From NCBI GenBank assembly GCA_964036315.1, contig OZ038480.1, forward strand, positions 9,043,703 through 9,107,702: a stretch of 64,000 nt of DNA, in the 5' to 3' direction. Positions 37,944-51,345 of the stretch are shown here, in pieces. Under the pieces are notes generated by a model. It searched no databases. It worked only from the letters and a program-made list of their open reading frames with translations, and was not told the DNA's origin. Numbering within the stretch: position 1 is the first letter of the stretch; every line of letters starts with the position of its first letter. Position numbers and translations under genes: made by a program. Origin of the DNA: Acanthosepion esculentum. Its lineage: Eukaryota; Mollusca; Cephalopoda; Sepiida; Sepiidae.

Positions 37944-38413
37944 CACTATTTACATTATTTGGATAAGTGTCCTCATCTTTGTCGCCATATTTATTACAAC
38001 ATTTCGGCCGTTGTACGCTCCGGCCTTCTTCAGGTGGTTGGAATGTCGAACTGAGCCCTTTTTTTTCGCTCAATTGGGTAGACTGTTCTAGTTCCACGTG
38101 CCATGTTGTGAGTTCAATACCCAGTTAAGGCAGTGAAGAACTTGGAGAGGGGAATTAACAGGAGATAACTGATAACTGACATCCATTAAACATGGCAAGT
38201 GGAACTAGAACAGTCTACCCCAGTGAGCGAAATAAAGGGCTCAGTTCGACATTCCAACCACCTGAAAAAGACCGGAGCGTACAACGGCCGATACGTTGTA
38301 ATAAATATGGCGACAAAGGTGAGGATAATAGTCCGTTCAGTGTAAATAGTGTACATAATACCTCATCTCAGAAATATAGACAGATAATACCTCGTCTCAA
38401 AAATATAGACAGA
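37944..38413. repeat. Inverted pair of the CCGAAACGTTG dispersed repeat
   Basis: 37944-38105 is the minus-strand copy and 38106-38413 the plus-strand copy of the family described at 12509. The plus copy also contains the upstream part (GAGTTCAATACCCAGTTAAGG) and a duplicated tail AGAAATATAGACAGATA. The inverted arms are separated by about 80 bp. Substitutions between the arms show they are not a fresh duplication. Confidence 0.85.
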
Positions 38414-40150
38414 TACAGATTAAATCTAATATTCGCAACAAGGAAAATATATTGGGCATTTCAAACTAAATTTAAATTGATTGGAATCTTTTTTTCCCTT
38501 TATCAGTAAAATCTGCTAATTCTTCACAATAGTATAGATATGTCTTTTCCAGGAAAATAGAAGAACGAAAAGAATCATCTGTGGGAGAACAGTCATGAGA
38601 TCAACAGCTCCGTAAGCTTCTTCAGGACAAGTCAATATCAAGAAATTTTCATGTCACGAGTAATGTGTTTGAAATAGTGCACGGCTTAGCCAAGTCATAT
38701 ATGTTGTATCCACTATACAGAGGAATATTCAAGATCCTGAAGAGACAGACCATTGTTTTTACAGTGCGATCAACAACGCTCACTAAAACATTTCATTGGA
38801 CAGGCTGAAGCCAGCCTTTCTGGATGCTTCATGGCTGAATAAGGACACACTAAGCACCCCACCATTTTAAGTAGAACCAGATTAAAAAAAAAACTAGGCA
38901 TAATATTAAATGGTTCAGTCGTTTCTTATCTTTTCAGGACATTTTTTCATATGAAATTTTGCATGATACAAATATATGAAGAGATTTTTGTCCTAGCCAA
39001 CGGACACTGTCCAAACATTCAATGTACACTCTCTGCATGCATATTACTTACCTACATTTTAATTTCACAAATTATGTTTCCACGTTCCTATTATATCTCA
39101 TCAAGCAGAATAAAAGTCCGCCTGGCAATTTTCGAACCTGTTTAGGGAAAGGTGGCAGATGGGGATGCAAAAGGTGATTATGTCATTTTGGTTCAGTTGA
39201 AGTCATGTAGATCAGGTGACGGCTGCTTACTGATGTCAAATCATAGAGTGACGGAAGTAGTTAATTGTTTGATTTGTTTAGCATTGGCAAATGCTAGAAC
39301 TGTCCGCCCACGAGAGCTGGCATGGGAGAATATTGATTTTCTAAGCAAGGCTTAGATGTGGCACATGGCCGAAAGTATGGGGTACCCAGTGAGGATTGAA
39401 CTCACTATTCCGTTGTAACATTTGGCATGGGAGAGTATATAAGTTCATAGCGTCATTTTCTAGTTGGGAAAATATGTCCTCACCAGAACGATAGAAGATA
39501 AATCCGGCCCGCTCGAATCCATTTGGGAAATATAAGTAAGTCTTTTCCAGAAACATAGAAGAATCCTCCCCTTAGGAATTATACCAAGAAGGACCCTTTA
39601 TCTCTAAGTCATTTTCACACTTACTGTTTTGTAAAAGTGTTATAGATTATCTGTGTGGGAAATGTGTAAATATTCATATTTAAGTTTGTGTATGACATAA
39701 AAGTTTAAAAATCCATTTTAGAACAATGTTTGTCATTCCTTTCTTTCGGGTATTCCGTCAATTTCTTAATGTGTTGTTATATTATTGATATAATAATGCC
39801 CATAATAGGGGAAATACAGATAGGAAATATTCTTTTTCTCGTGTGGTAACCACTATAAGGCTTAGTAGGTTAAAAAAAGTAATCATTTCTAAAAAAGATT
39901 TTCTAAAAAAAATAAAAAGTTTAAAAAATAATTTCTTTTATCTCTGAATAAATCCTGAAAGTTTCATTAAAATCCGATAATTATCGTAAAAATAATTTCC
40001 AAATCAATGTGTTTATTTTCCGAAAAAGACAAAGCTTAAATTTTCCGTAGAAATTTAAGGTCCCGCCAAAACACAAAGACAGGATTTTTTTAAAAACATA
40101 ATTTTTACATAAAAAATAAAAATAAAACATAATTTTTACATCAAAAATTG
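38414..40150. other. No supported gene; possible tRNA-derived SINE
   Basis: On the minus strand at 39375-39420 GTGAG-TTCAATC-CTCAC forms a perfect TpsiC-type arm followed by TGGGTACCCC, but no matching acceptor strand is found; a SINE fragment is likely. GTCTTTTCCAG-AAATAGAAGAA occurs near 38540 and again near 39540. The remainder is AT-rich. Confidence 0.4.
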
Positions 40151-40152
40151 TA

Positions 40153-40200
40153 GCGTCCTGGGTATGACGATAAACTACGTCCAACCAAAAGGCCGTCGAT
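40153..40200 (+). repeat. Modular repeat: head before the satellite
   Basis: GTCCTGGGTATGACGATAAA followed by CTACGTCCAAC matches the head of the modular repeats at 50790 and 61673. After this the middle part of those copies is replaced by other sequence (to ~40330), and then the tandem core starts. Confidence 0.88.
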
Positions 40201-40330
40201 CCGATCAATCGGCTGGTCATGTCATGCCCCATCACATCTAACCCATCCCAAAACAACTACAACTTACAATTAACTTCCCCTCCCAAACCCTACACTAAAT
40301 ATACTAACACCTTACCCCTAAAATGTGATG

Positions 40331-43300
40331 GGAAACAATGATGTTGCCAGCTATACGTTTTTGAAACGATGATGTTGCCAGCTATATGTTTTTGAAACTA
40401 TGATGTTGCCAACTATACGTTTTTGAAACAGTGATGTTGCCAGGGATACATTTTTTTTAAACAATGATGTTGCCAGCTATACGTTTTTGAAACAGTGATG
40501 TTGCCAGGGATACATTTTTTTTAAACAATGATGTTGCCAACTATACGTTTTTGAAACAGTGATGTTGCCAGGGATACATTTTTTTTTAAACAATGATGTT
40601 GCCAGCTATACGTTTTTGAAACAGTGATGTTGCCAGGGATACATTTTTTTTTAAACAATGATGTTGCCAGCTATACGTTTTTGAAACAGTGATGTTGCCA
40701 GGGATACATTTTTTTTTAAACAATGATGTTGCCAGCTATACGTTTTTGAAACAGTGATGTTGCCAGGGATACATTTTTTTTTAAACAATGATGTTGCCAG
40801 CTATACGTTTTTGAAACAGTGATGTTGCCAGGGATACATTTTTTTTAAACAATGATGTTGCCAGCTATACGTTTTTGAAACAGTGATGTTGCCAGGGATA
40901 CATTTTTTTTAAACAATGATGTTGCCAGCTATACGTTTTTGAAACAGTGATGTTGCCAGGGATACATTTTTTTTAAACAATGATGTTGCCAACTATACGT
41001 TTTTGAAACAGTGATGTTGCCAGGGATACATTTTTTTTAAACAATGATGTTGCCAGCTATACGTTTTTGAAACAGTGATGTTGCCAGGGATACATTTTTT
41101 TTAAACAATGATGTTGCCAACTATACGTTTTTGAAACAGTGATGTTGCCAGGGATACATTTTTTTTAAACAATGATGTTGCCAACTATACGTTTTTGAAA
41201 CAGTGATGTTGCCAGGGATACATTTTTTTTAAACAATGATGTTGCCAACTATACGTTTTTGAAACAGTGATGTTGCCAGGGATACATTTTTTTTAAACAA
41301 TGATGTTGCCAGCTATACGTTTTTGAAACAGTGATGTTGCCAGGGATACATTTTTTTTAAACAATGATGTTGCCAACTATACGTTTTTGAAACAGTGATG
41401 TTGCCAGGGATACATTTTTTTTAAACAATGATGTTGCCAGCTATACGTTTTTGAAACAGTGATGTTGCCAGGGATACATTTTTTTTAAACAATGATGTTG
41501 CCAACTATACGTTTTTGAAACAGTGATGTTGCCAGGGATACATTTTTTTTAAACAATGATGTTGCCAACTATACGTTTTTGAAACAGTGATGTTGCCAGG
41601 GATACATTTTTTTTAAACAATGATGTTGCCAACTATACGTTTTTGAAACAGTGATGTTGCCAGGGATACATTTTTTTTAAACAATGATGTTGCCAGCTAT
41701 ACGTTTTTGAAACAGTGATGTTGCCAGGGATACATTTTTTTTAAACAATGATGTTGCCAACTATACGTTTTTGAAACAGTGATGTTGCCAGGGATACATT
41801 TTTTTTAAACAATGATGTTGCCAACTATACGTTTTTGAAACAGTGATGTTGCCAGGGATACATTTTTTTTAAACAATGATGTTGCCAGCTATACGTTTTT
41901 GAAACAGTGATGTTGCCAGGGATACATTTTTTTTAAACAATGATGTTGCCAACTATACGTTTTTGAAACAGTGATGTTGCCAGGGATACATTTTTTTTAA
42001 ACAATGATGTTGCCAACTATACGTTTTTGAAACAGTGATGTTGCCAGGGATACATTTTTTTTAAACAATGATGTTGCCAACTATACGTTTTTGAAACAGT
42101 GATGTTGCCAGGGATACATTTTTTTTAAACAATGATGTTGCCAGCTATACGTTTTTGAAACAGTGATGTTGCCAGGGATACATTTTTTTTAAACAATGAT
42201 GTTGCCAACTATACGTTTTTGAAACAGTGATGTTGCCAGGGATACATTTTTTTTAAACAATGATGTTGCCAGCTATACGTTTTTGAAACAGTGATGTTGC
42301 CAGGGATACATTTTTTTTAAACAATGATGTTGCCAGCTATACGTTTTTGAAACAGTGATGTTGCCAGGGATACATTTTTTTTAAACAATGATGTTGCCAA
42401 CTATACGTTTTTGAAACAGTGATGTTGCCAGGGATACATTTTTTTTAAACAATGATGTTGCCAGCTATACGTTTTTGAAACAGTGATGTTGCCAGGGATA
42501 CATTTTTTTTAAACAATGATGTTGCCAACTATACGTTTTTGAAACAGTGATGTTGCCAGGGATACATTTTTTTTAAACAATGATGTTGCCAGCTATACGT
42601 TTTTGAAACAGTGATGTTGCCAGGGATACATTTTTTTTAAACAATGATGTTGCCAGCTATACGTTTTTGAAACAGTGATGTTGCCAGGGATACATTTTTT
42701 TTAAACAATGATGTTGCCAGCTATACGTTTTTGAAACAGTGATGTTGCCAGGGATACATTTTTTTTAAACAATGATGTTGCCAACTATACGTTTTTGAAA
42801 CAGTGATGTTGCCAGGGATACATTTTTTTTAAACAATGATGTTGCCAGCTATACGTTTTTGAAACAGTGATGTTGCCAGGGATACATTTTTTTTAAACAA
42901 TGATGTTGCCAACTATACGTTTTTGAAACAGTGATGTTGCCAGGGATACATTTTTTTTAAACAATGATGTTGCCAGCTATACGTTTTTGAAACAGTGATG
43001 TTGCCAGGGATACATTTTTTTTAAACAATGATGTTGCCAACTATACGTTTTTGAAACAGTGATGTTGCCAGGGATACATTTTTTTTAAACAATGATGTTG
43101 CCAGCTATACGTTTTTGAAACAGTGATGTTGCCAGGGATACATTTTTTTTAAACAATGATGTTGCCAACTATACGTTTTTGAAACAGTGATGTTGCCAGG
43201 GATACATTTTTTTTAAACAATGATGTTGCCAGCTATACGTTTTTGAAACAGTGATGTTGCCAGGGATACATTTTTTTTAAACAATGATGTTGCCAACTAT

Positions 43301-46300
43301 ACGTTTTTGAAACAGTGATGTTGCCAGGGATACATTTTTTTTAAACAATGATGTTGCCAGCTATACGTTTTTGAAACAGTGATGTTGCCAGGGATACATT
43401 TTTTTTAAACAATGATGTTGCCAACTATACGTTTTTGAAACAGTGATGTTGCCAGGGATACATTTTTTTTAAACAATGATGTTGCCAGCTATACGTTTTT
43501 GAAACAGTGATGTTGCCAGGGATACATTTTTTTTAAACAATGATGTTGCCAGCTATACGTTTTTGAAACAGTGATGTTGCCAGGGATACATTTTTTTTAA
43601 ACAATGATGTTGCCAACTATACGTTTTTGAAACAGTGATGTTGCCAGGGATACATTTTTTTTAAACAATGATGTTGCCAGCTATACGTTTTTGAAACAGT
43701 GATGTTGCCAGGGATACATTTTTTTTAAACAATGATGTTGCCAGCTATACGTTTTTGAAACAGTGATGTTGCCAGGGATACATTTTTTTTAAACAATGAT
43801 GTTGCCAACTATACGTTTTTGAAACAGTGATGTTGCCAGGGATACATTTTTTTTAAACAATGATGTTGCCAGCTATACGTTTTTGAAACAGTGATGTTGC
43901 CAGGGATACATTTTTTTTAAACAATGATGTTGCCAACTATACGTTTTTGAAACAGTGATGTTGCCAGGGATACATTTTTTTTAAACAATGATGTTGCCAG
44001 CTATACGTTTTTGAAACAGTGATGTTGCCAGGGATACATTTTTTTTAAACAATGATGTTGCCAGCTATACGTTTTTGAAACAGTGATGTTGCCAGGGATA
44101 CATTTTTTTTAAACAATGATGTTGCCAACTATACGTTTTTGAAACAGTGATGTTGCCAGGGATACATTTTTTTTAAACAATGATGTTGCCAGCTATACGT
44201 TTTTGAAACAGTGATGTTGCCAGGGATACATTTTTTTTAAACAATGATGTTGCCAACTATACGTTTTTGAAACAGTGATGTTGCCAGGGATACATTTTTT
44301 TTAAACAATGATGTTGCCAGCTATACGTTTTTGAAACAGTGATGTTGCCAGGGATACATTTTTTTTAAACAATGATGTTGCCAGCTATACGTTTTTGAAA
44401 CAGTGATGTTGCCAGGGATACATTTTTTTTAAACAATGATGTTGCCAGCTATACGTTTTTGAAACAGTGATGTTGCCAGGGATACATTTTTTTTAAACAA
44501 TGATGTTGCCAGCTATACGTTTTTGAAACAGTGATGTTGCCAGGGATACATTTTTTTTAAACAATGATGTTGCCAACTATACGTTTTTGAAACAGTGATG
44601 TTGCCAGGGATACATTTTTTTTAAACAATGATGTTGCCAGCTATACGTTTTTGAAACAGTGATGTTGCCAGGGATACATTTTTTTTAAACAATGATGTTG
44701 CCAACTATACGTTTTTGAAACAGTGATGTTGCCAGGGATACATTTTTTTTAAACAATGATGTTGCCAGCTATACGTTTTTGAAACAGTGATGTTGCCAGG
44801 GATACATTTTTTTTAAACAATGATGTTGCCAGCTATACGTTTTTGAAACAGTGATGTTGCCAGGGATACATTTTTTTTAAACAATGATGTTGCCAACTAT
44901 ACGTTTTTGAAACAGTGATGTTGCCAGGGATACATTTTTTTTAAACAATGATGTTGCCAGCTATACGTTTTTGAAACAGTGATGTTGCCAGGGATACATT
45001 TTTTTTAAACAATGATGTTGCCAACTATACGTTTTTGAAACAGTGATGTTGCCAGGGATACATTTTTTTTAAACAATGATGTTGCCAGCTATACGTTTTT
45101 GAAACAGTGATGTTGCCAGGGATACATTTTTTTTAAACAATGATGTTGCCAACTATACGTTTTTGAAACAGTGATGTTGCCAGGGATACATTTTTTTTAA
45201 ACAATGATGTTGCCAGCTATACGTTTTTGAAACAGTGATGTTGCCAGGGATACATTTTTTTTAAACAATGATGTTGCCAGCTATACGTTTTTGAAACAGT
45301 GATGTTGCCAGGGATACATTTTTTTTAAACAATGATGTTGCCAACTATACGTTTTTGAAACAGTGATGTTGCCAGGGATACATTTTTTTTAAACAATGAT
45401 GTTGCCAGCTATACGTTTTTGAAACAGTGATGTTGCCAGGGATACATTTTTTTTAAACAATGATGTTGCCAACTATACGTTTTTGAAACAGTGATGTTGC
45501 CAGGGATACATTTTTTTTAAACAATGATGTTGCCAGCTATACGTTTTTGAAACAGTGATGTTGCCAGGGATACATTTTTTTTAAACAATGATGTTGCCAG
45601 CTATACGTTTTTGAAACAGTGATGTTGCCAGGGATACATTTTTTTTAAACAATGATGTTGCCAGCTATACGTTTTTGAAACAGTGATGTTGCCAGGGATA
45701 CATTTTTTTTAAACAATGATGTTGCCAGCTATACGTTTTTGAAACAGTGATGTTGCCAGGGATACATTTTTTTTAAACAATGATGTTGCCAACTATACGT
45801 TTTTGAAACAGTGATGTTGCCAGGGATACATTTTTTTTAAACAATGATGTTGCCAGCTATACGTTTTTGAAACAGTGATGTTGCCAGGGATACATTTTTT
45901 TTAAACAATGATGTTGCCAACTATACGTTTTTGAAACAGTGATGTTGCCAGGGATACATTTTTTTTAAACAATGATGTTGCCAGCTATACGTTTTTGAAA
46001 CAGTGATGTTGCCAGGGATACATTTTTTTTAAACAATGATGTTGCCAGCTATACGTTTTTGAAACAGTGATGTTGCCAGGGATACATTTTTTTTAAACAA
46101 TGATGTTGCCAACTATACGTTTTTGAAACAGTGATGTTGCCAGGGATACATTTTTTTTAAACAATGATGTTGCCAGCTATACGTTTTTGAAACAGTGATG
46201 TTGCCAGGGATACATTTTTTTTAAACAATGATGTTGCCAACTATACGTTTTTGAAACAGTGATGTTGCCAGGGATACATTTTTTTTAAACAATGATGTTG

Positions 46301-47274
46301 CCAGCTATACGTTTTTGAAACAGTGATGTTGCCAGGGATACATTTTTTTTAAACAATGATGTTGCCAGCTATACGTTTTTGAAACAGTGATGTTGCCAGG
46401 GATACATTTTTTTTAAACAATGATGTTGCCAACTATACGTTTTTGAAACAGTGATGTTGCCAGGGATACATTTTTTTTAAACAATGATGTTGCCAGCTAT
46501 ACGTTTTTGAAACAGTGATGTTGCCAGGGATACATTTTTTTTAAACAATGATGTTGCCAACTATACGTTTTTGAAACAGTGATGTTGCCAGGGATACATT
46601 TTTTTTAAACAATGATGTTGCCAGCTATACGTTTTTGAAACAGTGATGTTGCCAGGGATACATTTTTTTTAAACAATGATGTTGCCAACTATACGTTTTT
46701 GAAACAGTGATGTTGCCAGGGATACATTTTTTTTAAACAATGATGTTGCCAACTATACGTTTTTGAAACAGTGATGTTGCCAGGGATACATTTTTTTTAA
46801 ACAATGATGTTGCCAGCTATACGTTTTTGAAACAGTGATGTTGCCAGGGATACATTTTTTTTAAACAATGATGTTGCCAACTATACGTTTTTGAAACAGT
46901 GATGTTGCCAGGGATACATTTTTTTTAAACAATGATGTTGCCAGCTATACGTTTTTGAAACAGTGATGTTGCCAGGGATACATTTTTTTTAAACAATGAT
47001 GTTGCCAACTATACGTTTTTGAAACAGTGATGTTGCCAGGGATACATTTTTTTTAAACAATGATGTTGCCAGCTATACGTTTTTGAAACAGTGATGTTGC
47101 CAGGGATACATTTTTTTTAAACAATGATGTTGCCAACTATACGTTTTTGAAACAGTGATGTTGCCAGGGATACATTTTTTTTAAACAATGATGTTGCCAG
47201 CTATACGTTTTTGAAACAGTGATGTTGCCAACTATATGTTTTTGAAACAGTGATGTTGCCAACTATACGTTTTT
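40331..47274 (+). repeat. 64-bp satellite array, about 108 units
   Basis: A nearly uninterrupted array of ~6.9 kb. Each 64-bp unit is two ~32-bp halves: half 1 ACAATGATGTTGCCARCTAT + ACGTTTTTGAA, half 2 ACAGTGATGTTGCCAGGGAT + ACATTTTTTTTAA. The units are almost identical. The dominant variation is a single R (G or A) in half 1, and T8 versus T9 in the first several units. The outermost units (to ~40430 at the left; from ~47220 at the right) are half-1-only monomers with extra changes, the pattern expected at array edges. No open frame of note exists. The monomer is related to the short core repeats (ACCAGCAATAC..TTTT..AAAA) of the modular elements at 50990-51190 and 61860-61960. Confidence 0.97.
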
Positions 47275-47290
47275 GATATATCTAGTAAAT

Positions 47291-47340
47291 ATTGGATCTG
47301 GCATTAAATAACCCATAGTGGTTGATATGCCATAAAACCC
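47291..47340 (+). repeat. Modular repeat: tail after the satellite
   Basis: TGGCATTAAATAACCCATAG then GGTTGATATGCCATAAAAC, matching the tails at 51201-51243, 51298-51345 and 61989-62030. GGCAT/ATGCC and AACC/GGTT can pair, giving a terminal hairpin. A short (CAAA)n follows. Confidence 0.9.
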
Positions 47341-47908
47341 CAAACAAACAAACAAACAAACAAAAATAGTATTCGATATTTCCACTCAATAATGACTGAA
47401 AGATTTTGACGATAAAATATTGATGTATGAGACATATTTTGATAATTTATCATTTCCAGTGAATTTTTAGAGGCGCCTATATAAAAAGGATCTGGCCAAC
47501 TAAATAAGAATTAACCAAACGCACGAGAAACTCATTATAAATATTTTTACATCGCAAAGAAAAAAATGTTGAAAGCCTATCTCTAAAGCCTTAACAGGAT
47601 TGAAGAACGATTTTCTCTCATTTAACAAATTAGTATACATTCTGTATAAATTTTGAACGTTGACGCTTTTCTGTTTAAATTTTTCTAGAATTCTGAGTTA
47701 TTCAACAAAGCAGTTACTTTCACTCAGGTTGAATAAGACTGACAAATTTTATTTTTTCGTCGATTGAAATAAACGTATTCCCCATATGTGGTGATTTGGG
47801 CTTTTATTATGTATTAATTTTTGCTCTATAAATACATTGAGCTCTTTTGGGGGATCAGTTTTAATATTTTGATTCACTTACATTATATAAAAACGGATCT
47901 GTTATCAT

Positions 47909-47911
<3 letters not shown>
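47341..47911. other. No supported feature
   Basis: AT-rich DNA, including the (AAAC)n run at 47341-47363. Confidence 0.5.
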
Positions 47912-48271
<360 letters not shown>

Positions 48272-49429
48272 AATTCGTATCAATATATCCGTGAGTTGAT
48301 TTTCACGGATCATAAACAGAATTTATATAATGAAATGTCAATATATATGCACACGTTTGAGCACATTTTTGTCTTTAAACATTTCAACTGTAATAGGCAA
48401 ATTTCGGTTAACTGCAGAAAAGTTCCTACTTACACTAAAACGAAGTTATTTTCATTACTGTGACAGAACACAGAAAATCCCAACTAAAACTAACATTCTA
48501 TCCTGCGTCATGACTCATCAAACTGCGTGTGAATTATCAGCTGTTTTTATTTCTGCTCTGACTTGTCTAAAAAGGTCCATCGCTATTCCTATAGGTTAGG
48601 CTTTTATCACTCACCATATCGATTATCCAATGATAACGAAGCACTTCTGTTGTATCACTTGTTTTAATTAACACTTTCTCATGGTTTAGGGCGTGTAACT
48701 TTGAATGAATTTAACGTAAATCTTCATGACTTTTTAAAATTAATTTGAATTAAAGCTTCGCAATTTGATAAGCGAGTATCCTGATGGGCAGAATTTAATC
48801 GAATGAACGCCTGAATAGATTTAGTTGCAATTCGTTCGGTCCTTACGCACCATCTTAGCAGATTGAAGATTGAGAGATGTTCCAGACAGCTTCCTTTCTG
48901 TTTGAAATTTTTACAACAATTACTGTTATTATGCAACCGGTGGTATAACGAGTAAAAATATGTTACATCATTCCATTCACTCTTATGATTTTATATCAAA
49001 ACGATATAGCAGGGACAGCAGTATTTACAGAATGAAGGCACTGTAAATAATTTGACACTAGAAATTCATTGCAGATCATTTTCCTACAAAGTGTTTATAT
49101 AGCCGTTATTACACGTAGGATTTATTATAAAATACATAAAAACATTAATTTACTTATTGCCTACAGAGTAAATTCTGGTGCTAGAAAAATGAAATAATTC
49201 AGATTGCATATTAGTATAGACTATGGGGAAAAAGGAATACAAGCGTTACACACCTTGCAAGACACACCGGTAGAGAATTATGAAATGTTTTTTGCAGAAA
49301 TACCTGTTACGGATTGTCATAAGTATACACCATGTTAGCACATTGTGTGACGAAAATATGAAATTGTGCGTCAATAACATAAAATATGAAAAAGACGATT
49401 TTTAAAAGCTTTTCACCCCATGCAAGGCG
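48272..49429. other. No supported feature
   Basis: AT-rich DNA; no motif recognised in the frames 48251-48936. Confidence 0.45.
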
Positions 49430-49870
49430 GGAGTGCCACTAGCACGCAAGGGGTTACAGAGAGTGGGAGCAAGAGTAAAGAGGCGTTGTATAGGAGATGA
49501 AGAAGAGAAGGATGGGGAATAGATCAAGGCATCTGGAGATGTCGATTAACATTGCATTTGAATAGTTGGAGATTATAACTATCTGGCAAGCAATTAAGAG
49601 GAAGAGAGTTCCACAGACGGGAAGTGCGAGACATGAAGCTATTGGACTAGAAGAGTCGACTATATTTAACCGATTCGTCAGTCAAAGGTTGGGACTGAGA
49701 TGCCAACATGGTAGCATGTTTAAATTCATGCAGTTTAGGAACTAGCGAAAGTAGCTCATTGGAGCAGTTACCGTGAAAGTATTTGTAGAAAAGACAGTGG
49801 GAGGCGACGACACGTCTGTGAGAGAGCGACGTCCGTGGCCATGCAAAATCAAAATTGTTTCCTTCCATTA
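49430..49870 (-). pseudogene. CR1/Jockey-like LINE, C-terminal fragment (copy 1)
   Basis: On the minus strand the frame shows ELLSLVPKLHEFKHATMLAS, a stop, then SNSFMSRTSRLWNSLPLNCLPDSYNLQLFK and NVNRHLQMP followed by the stop codon near 49530. SNSFMSRTSRLWNSLP.. is the conserved tail of many CR1/Jockey-type reverse transcriptases. Upstream of it the copy continues into NFDFAWPRTSLSHRRVVASH. Downstream, the non-coding part ends in AGTGGCACTCCCGCCTTGC on that strand. A second copy lies at 54262-54658. An in-frame stop (TAG after YSRLF) breaks this copy. Confidence 0.75.
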
Positions 49871-50789
49871 CAAACAAGACAGCATAAATCAAAATAAACT
49901 TGAGCGAGAGAAACACACTGTCAAAGAAAAGTAATATTACCATGTGGTTGTAAAAATAAACCGCTAAATTCGTGAACACATGTAAACAAATGCATTAGTA
50001 TTTTATATTGTAACTCGAAAGGCTTCAATGATTGAAAATGGGATAGGAAAAGAAACAATACTTCACTTGGAAATGGGCCTTCACGTAGCGCTGTTCACTT
50101 TGAATAAAGCATTTCTTGGGCTTTGCGGTTTAGTAACTAGATGCGGATTTGAATTTGGTGAAATCACAAGTAATACGTTTGGATTTGGAGTTGTTCACTC
50201 CTTCTACGGGATCAGGAATTTATTCCGGGAGCAAAAATATGTCATAAAAGCAATAATATTCGACTCCATCTCGCGAGTTTTACGAACATCTTAAATAGGC
50301 CTCGCAGGGTTCACATGACGACAGATTTAAAGAGAGCGATTGGTTGGTGGTTATTTCATGTTTAACCTGAGTATTTTCAGAACAGCTGAGTGTTGATTGG
50401 CTAAGAGAGTTCTGATGTCATTAACTCTAAGGACGTCAGAGTGAGTCACATAGGTATACCACCGAAAAATGTAGAAGGGGGAGGGCAGCAAAATTCCTTC
50501 AATAGAAGCTTTGAGTCACATTTTCTGAACGTGGAAATTCCACAACAGTTTTGAAATCAATAATTTTTATTTATTTGAAACCAATGTACGAAAACAAAAC
50601 TTTGGTTTACACTACCCACTAGCTTCAAAGATTAATTTTAGCTTTAGACTAAAAATTAGTGATAATGAGATATAATTTAATGATATCCATCGAATCTAGT
50701 GATTTCTGTTTTAAAATTTTATCTTTTGGCATTAAATCTACGTTCTGTACTTAAAATACAGAAACACCAGGAATTAATCCAAGCGCTGT
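49871..50789. other. No supported feature
   Basis: The frame 50028-50294 (88 residues) has no recognised motif. The rest is unique-looking. Confidence 0.45.
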
Positions 50790-51345
50790 TCGTCCTGGGT
50801 ATGACGATAAACTACATCCAACAGCACGGCCTCTGATCAGGAGGCTTTGAGGAGCGTCGAACCACCTCTTAATTGCTGGTGTTCCCAGGTCCACCCTGAC
50901 CCGGGGTGGTAGCACCTGTTAGGGTCTCAGCTATGGGCAAATAGTAAATCACAAAACTGAGGTAAAAACATTATGAAAGTGTAAAAATAGGTTTTAATAC
51001 CAGAAATACTTTGTGAAAAATTATTACCAGAAATAAATTTTTGAAGAAAAAAATATTACCAGCAATACGATTTAAAAAAAAAAATATTACCAGCAATACA
51101 ATTTTAAGGAAAAAAATATTACCAGCAATACAAATTTGAGGGAAAAAAATTACCAGAAATAGATTTTTGAAAAAACTAAAATTTTACGAGGAAAAAAAAA
51201 GTTGTCGGCATTAAATAACCCATTGAGGTTAATATGCTGTAAAACAAACCAAACCATACATTTTTAAGGAAAAATATTAGCAGTAATAAAAATCTTACCG
51301 GCATTAAATAACCCATTGAGGTTGATATGCCTTAAAACAGACCAT
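50790..51345 (+). mobile_element. Modular repeat with short tandem core
   Basis: Head GTCCTGGGTATGACGATAAA at 50792 onward, then a conserved ~130-bp segment with ACCCGGGGTGGTAGCACCTG and CTATGGGCAAATAGT, then a tandem core of about 6 diverged ~32-bp monomers (ATTACCAGCAATAC..TTTT..GAAAAA; ~50990-51190), then the hairpin tail twice (51201-51243 and 51298-51345), each followed by AAACAAACC-type sequence. There is no protein. This head / tandem core / tail organisation resembles the bivalve pearl-type elements and Helitron-related non-autonomous elements with internal tandem repeats. The exact class is undecided because no TSD or TIR is clear. Confidence 0.8.

Noticed and set aside
40331..47274. 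CRISPR-like regular array
   Set aside because: There are no unique spacers; both halves of every unit are repeated, and the context is eukaryotic. It is a satellite.
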